Below, in pieces: positions 61,739 to 64,000 of a stretch of 64,000 nt of DNA. The notes under the pieces are model-generated. The model was not told where the DNA came from. It saw only the letters and a list, made by a program, of their open reading frames with translations, and searched no databases. Location: NCBI GenBank assembly GCA_902788365.1, contig CADAJN010000004.1:62001-126000 (forward strand). Reading direction: 5' to 3'. Position 1 is the first letter of the stretch, and each line of letters starts with the position of its first letter. The stretch comes from an uncultured Pseudomonadota bacterium (GTDB lineage: Bacteria; Pseudomonadota; Alphaproteobacteria; RF32; CAG-239). Position numbers and translations under genes: made by a program.

Positions 61739-62629
61739 TCAGTTTTTATTATCTGTTTGCGGTTTACTCCACGGTTCGCCCTGAAGCAAAAAATCAGGAA
61801 GTTCTTTTAACGACGATGCACCTGCCGCTTTAGCATGTCCGCCGCCGCCAAATTCCGCCGCAATCAACGACACGTCTACATTATCTTTATAACTGTAAAA
61901 TGTCAAGTTCCAACGATTTTTCTTATTCATGAAAAAATTGACCATAAAATCAAACTCACGCACATTTTCAAGCGAATCAAAAAATTCGGATTGACCTTGT
62001 GACATATTGGAACATACGCATTTCAAGCCTTTATATTCACTGACAAAAGCCATGCCGCGCACCAAACGATAATTGCGATGTCGCACCCATGATAAAATAG
62101 CATTGCCTTTTTCAACATGGGCTTTAATGTCCACTTCGTTATTGATGAGCTGAGTCCAAATTTTATCCGTCGGCCGATTTACACCATAAGTTTGAATGGC
62201 ATATTCAAACGGACGCACCCGGCGATCACGCAAATCATAAATATCATTAAGACCGAGTAGACGCAAACCTTCCGGTAACTCTTTATCGGGATAAAAATAT
62301 TGCCATGTGAGCACCAACGCGGCCGTGCCGATTTTGCGCAGGCCCTTAATCGGCTCATATTGTCCCGTTTGCATCAGTTCATCATATTCTTTTATGACCG
62401 AAACATGATGATCTACCCAAGTTAAATCAGTTTTTTTATTCAGCTCCAGCATATATTTAACCGGCAACGCAATATCACAAATCACAATTTTATCATGCTT
62501 TTCAATTTCATCATACGGAATATCCATATCATGATTTAAGCCCATTAACTCCGTTTCCGGAAATTTTGATTTTACAATCGCTGCCGACCCTTTGCCGTCA
62601 TGATCGGCAATATGATATATACAAAGCAT
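61739..62629 (-). CDS. DHH-family phosphoesterase
   Basis: A 296-aa hydrolase. Metal motifs: IADHDGKGSAA at the N-terminus, VICDIALP, the eponymous TWVDHHVS, and in the DHHA1 domain the C-terminal FGGGGHAKAAG. The length and pattern fit the nanoRNase/NrnB or RecJ-like phosphoesterase branch. The substrate (short RNA, pAp or cyclic dinucleotide) cannot be read. It follows the MBL gene by 9 bases. Confidence 0.85.
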   Translation of the reverse strand: MLCIYHIADHDGKGSAAIVKSKFPETELMGLNHDMDIPYDEIEKHDKIVICDIALPVKYMLELNKKTDLTWVDHHVSVIKEYDELMQTGQYEPIKGLRKIGTAALVLTWQYFYPDKELPEGLRLLGLNDIYDLRDRRVRPFEYAIQTYGVNRPTDKIWTQLINNEVDIKAHVEKGNAILSWVRHRNYRLVRGMAFVSEYKGLKCVCSNMSQGQSEFFDSLENVREFDFMVNFFMNKKNRWNLTFYSYKDNVDVSLIAAEFGGGGHAKAAGASSLKELPDFLLQGEPWSKPQTDNKN

Positions 62630-62638
62630 ATTAACTCC

Positions 62639-63457
62639 TTACAGTTCAAGCGCCATATTGTCAAAAGCAGGCTCAACATGCGGCGGGCAAAGCTGCAACA
62701 CCGTTTGATAATCGCATTTTGCTCCTAAATGTGTCAGCACCGTGCGTTGCGGTCTGATTTGCGCAATATAGTGTTTATCAATATCTATACCGGCATGATA
62801 ACGACATTCTTCAACAGCCGTCAAGGGCATAATTAAAACATTCACATCAATTTTTTGCAAATATGCCAACGTTTGCGCCGGAATTTCCTTATAATCCGGA
62901 ATTAGCACCAATTGTCCGTCATTAAAGACATATCCGGTAGTGACAACCGTGTGTCCGGCAAACTCCAACGGCATAATTTTAACACTGCCGATGATTATCG
63001 GCTGACCAAATTGTATTTCATGCGGACAAAGTTGAGGCCGGTGCGTCTGTTCGCGCACTTTTTCATCTGTCAAAACATAAGCAAAGCGGCGTCTGATTTC
63101 GGCTATATGCGGCTCAACAGCATAAATATCTAACGCTTGCCCCTGCACTTTTTTCTGCATACCGGTAATATCGTCAATATGATAGTTTAAAGCCCGTAAA
63201 TCATCTATACCCATGGTATGATCGGCATGTGCATGTGTGTAAAACACCGCATTCAAACGGCGAATATTGTTTGCAATCAGTTGTTCACGCACATCAGCCG
63301 AAGAATCTATCAAAATGTGCGTTGCTCCGTCTTCAAAATATACACCGGCGCGGCTACGACGATTTTTTGACTCTGAAGCATCGCATGCCCCCCAACCGTC
63401 TGAAATTGTCGGCACTCCCGAAGCGGCGCCGCTGCCTAAAATAATTGCCTTAGTCAT
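62639..63457 (-). CDS. MBL-fold metallo-hydrolase (PhnP-like)
   Basis: A 272-aa metal hydrolase. N-terminal ILGSGAASGVPTISDGWGACD with CD, the metal motif THAHADHTMGIDDLR, later FAGHTVVTTGYVF, and RTVLTHLGAKCD. It belongs to the PhnP/RNase Z-like group often found directly after tatD in Alphaproteobacteria, as here. A phosphodiesterase activity is likely; the substrate is unknown. Its start overlaps tatD by 8 bases. Confidence 0.87.
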   Translation of the reverse strand: MTKAIILGSGAASGVPTISDGWGACDASESKNRRSRAGVYFEDGATHILIDSSADVREQLIANNIRRLNAVFYTHAHADHTMGIDDLRALNYHIDDITGMQKKVQGQALDIYAVEPHIAEIRRRFAYVLTDEKVREQTHRPQLCPHEIQFGQPIIIGSVKIMPLEFAGHTVVTTGYVFNDGQLVLIPDYKEIPAQTLAYLQKIDVNVLIMPLTAVEECRYHAGIDIDKHYIAQIRPQRTVLTHLGAKCDYQTVLQLCPPHVEPAFDNMALEL

Positions 63458-64000
63458 CTTTTTTCACCTTTTGAAACAAACGTAAAAAATTATTTGTTGT
63501 CATATCCGCCATTTGTGCAACCTCAACTTGTTTGATTTGCGCCAAAACTTCCGCTGTGTTTACCACAAAGGCCGGTTCATTACGCTGTCCGCGGTGTGGC
63601 GTGGGTGCCAAATACGGCGCATCGGTTTCAATGAGCAACCGATCAAGCGGCACACCAGCAAATATTTGCCGCAAATCTTCGCTTTTTTTAAATGTAATAA
63701 TCCCCGATGCCGAAATATAAAAACCGATACCGAGTGCAAATTCACATAATTCACGCGATGATGAAAAACAATGCAACTCACCCGTAAAAGGTTTTTGCCG
63801 ATATGCGCGCGCTAAAATTTCCATCATATCAGCATCGGCATCACGGTTATGAATAATCAATGGCAACCCGCTTTGTTGAGCAGCCTTTATATGTTCATTA
63901 AATACTTTAATTTGACTGTCTTTAATATCTGAATTGTAATAATAATCCAATCCGCATTCGCCAATTCCGACTACATATTCTGATTCTGTTTGTGCCATAA
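63450..64000 (-). CDS. TatD-family metal-dependent hydrolase (5' end cut by the window)
   Basis: The C-terminal two thirds of a TatD-type DNase. Visible: VVGIGECGLDYYY with a metal Glu, GLPLIIHNRDAD with a metal His, GELHCFSSS with a metal His, and IETDAPYLAPTPHRGQRNEPA with the catalytic Asp. The N-terminal HxHxD motif lies outside the window. The gene is followed at its 3' end by the MBL hydrolase gene with an 8-base overlap. Confidence 0.93.
   Translation of the reverse strand, partial: MAQTESEYVVGIGECGLDYYYNSDIKDSQIKVFNEHIKAAQQSGLPLIIHNRDADADMMEILARAYRQKPFTGELHCFSSSRELCEFALGIGFYISASGIITFKKSEDLRQIFAGVPLDRLLIETDAPYLAPTPHRGQRNEPAFVVNTAEVLAQIKQVEVAQMADMTTNNFLRLFQKVKKDD

Overview
The window is a dense, low-GC (roughly 40% by eye) bacterial chromosome segment. 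It carries about 54 protein genes and six tRNA genes, with no rRNA and no integrated prophage or transposase. The best reading is an anaerobic or microaerophilic, Gram-negative alphaproteobacterium of uncultured, gut-like type. The evidence for Alphaproteobacteria is the block [zinc-ribbon/DUF3426 protein]-ftsE-ftsX-ydcF-plsC, the tatD-MBL hydrolase pair, the tRNA-Met sequence and the divided ftsEX/gatCAB layout. Evidence for an outer membrane is TolB, MlaA, MlaC, an AsmA protein and a phosphoethanolamine-transferase-like enzyme. Evidence for anaerobic life is a group-B-like [FeFe] hydrogenase and an AMMECR1/Memo/radical-SAM set. No 16S gene is present, so placement rests on context only.

Layout. 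1-10.6 kb (minus): one long gene train, ftsE-ftsX-ydcF-plsC-sppA-gatC-gatA-gatB-(degenerate sulfatase-like membrane protein)-yejE-like permease. 10.7-16.8 kb (plus): zinc-ribbon protein, yqeY, dnaG, tRNA-Lys, a DXS-like enzyme and a YjbR protein. 16.8-27 kb (mixed): small membrane proteins, pgpA, the Memo-AMMECR1 fusion with its radical SAM partner, nagB, an IMPase-like phosphatase, a holin-like duplicated protein, tRNA-Asp with an odd downstream patch, and two large unknown proteins. 27-36 kb (plus): a giant AsmA protein, galU, a textbook parS site inside a repeat-rich gap, an RsmB-type methyltransferase, tolB and a Cys/His-rich membrane protein. 36-42 kb: FAD protein, two tRNA-Ser, an EptA-like enzyme, prfC. 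42.1-44.3 kb: a highly structured RNA with its own terminator, followed by a MORN-repeat protein and a secreted barrel-like protein. 44.4-57 kb: tRNA-Leu, trigger factor, a DMT transporter between two copies of a palindromic repeat, rmuC, a Firmicutes-type murG, cobB, mlaA, mlaC, the hydrogenase, and murF-nrdR-nusB-def. 57-64 kb (minus): flavoprotein, ugd, tRNA-Met, YbhN-like protein, Sel1 protein, DHH phosphoesterase, MBL hydrolase, tatD (cut by the window end).

Functional themes. Envelope building is the main one: FtsEX division signalling, PlsC and PgpA phospholipid synthesis, MurG and MurF peptidoglycan steps, GalU plus Ugd giving UDP-glucuronate, Mla lipid trafficking, and TolB. The most notable non-textbook items are the structured RNA at 42.26-42.53 kb, the 36-bp palindrome holding parS at 32.54 kb, inverted partial copies of tRNA T-arms downstream of two tRNA genes, the related palindromic repeats around 36.3 and 46-47 kb, and the tandemly duplicated holin-like protein at 23.1 kb with a palindromic operator over its promoter.
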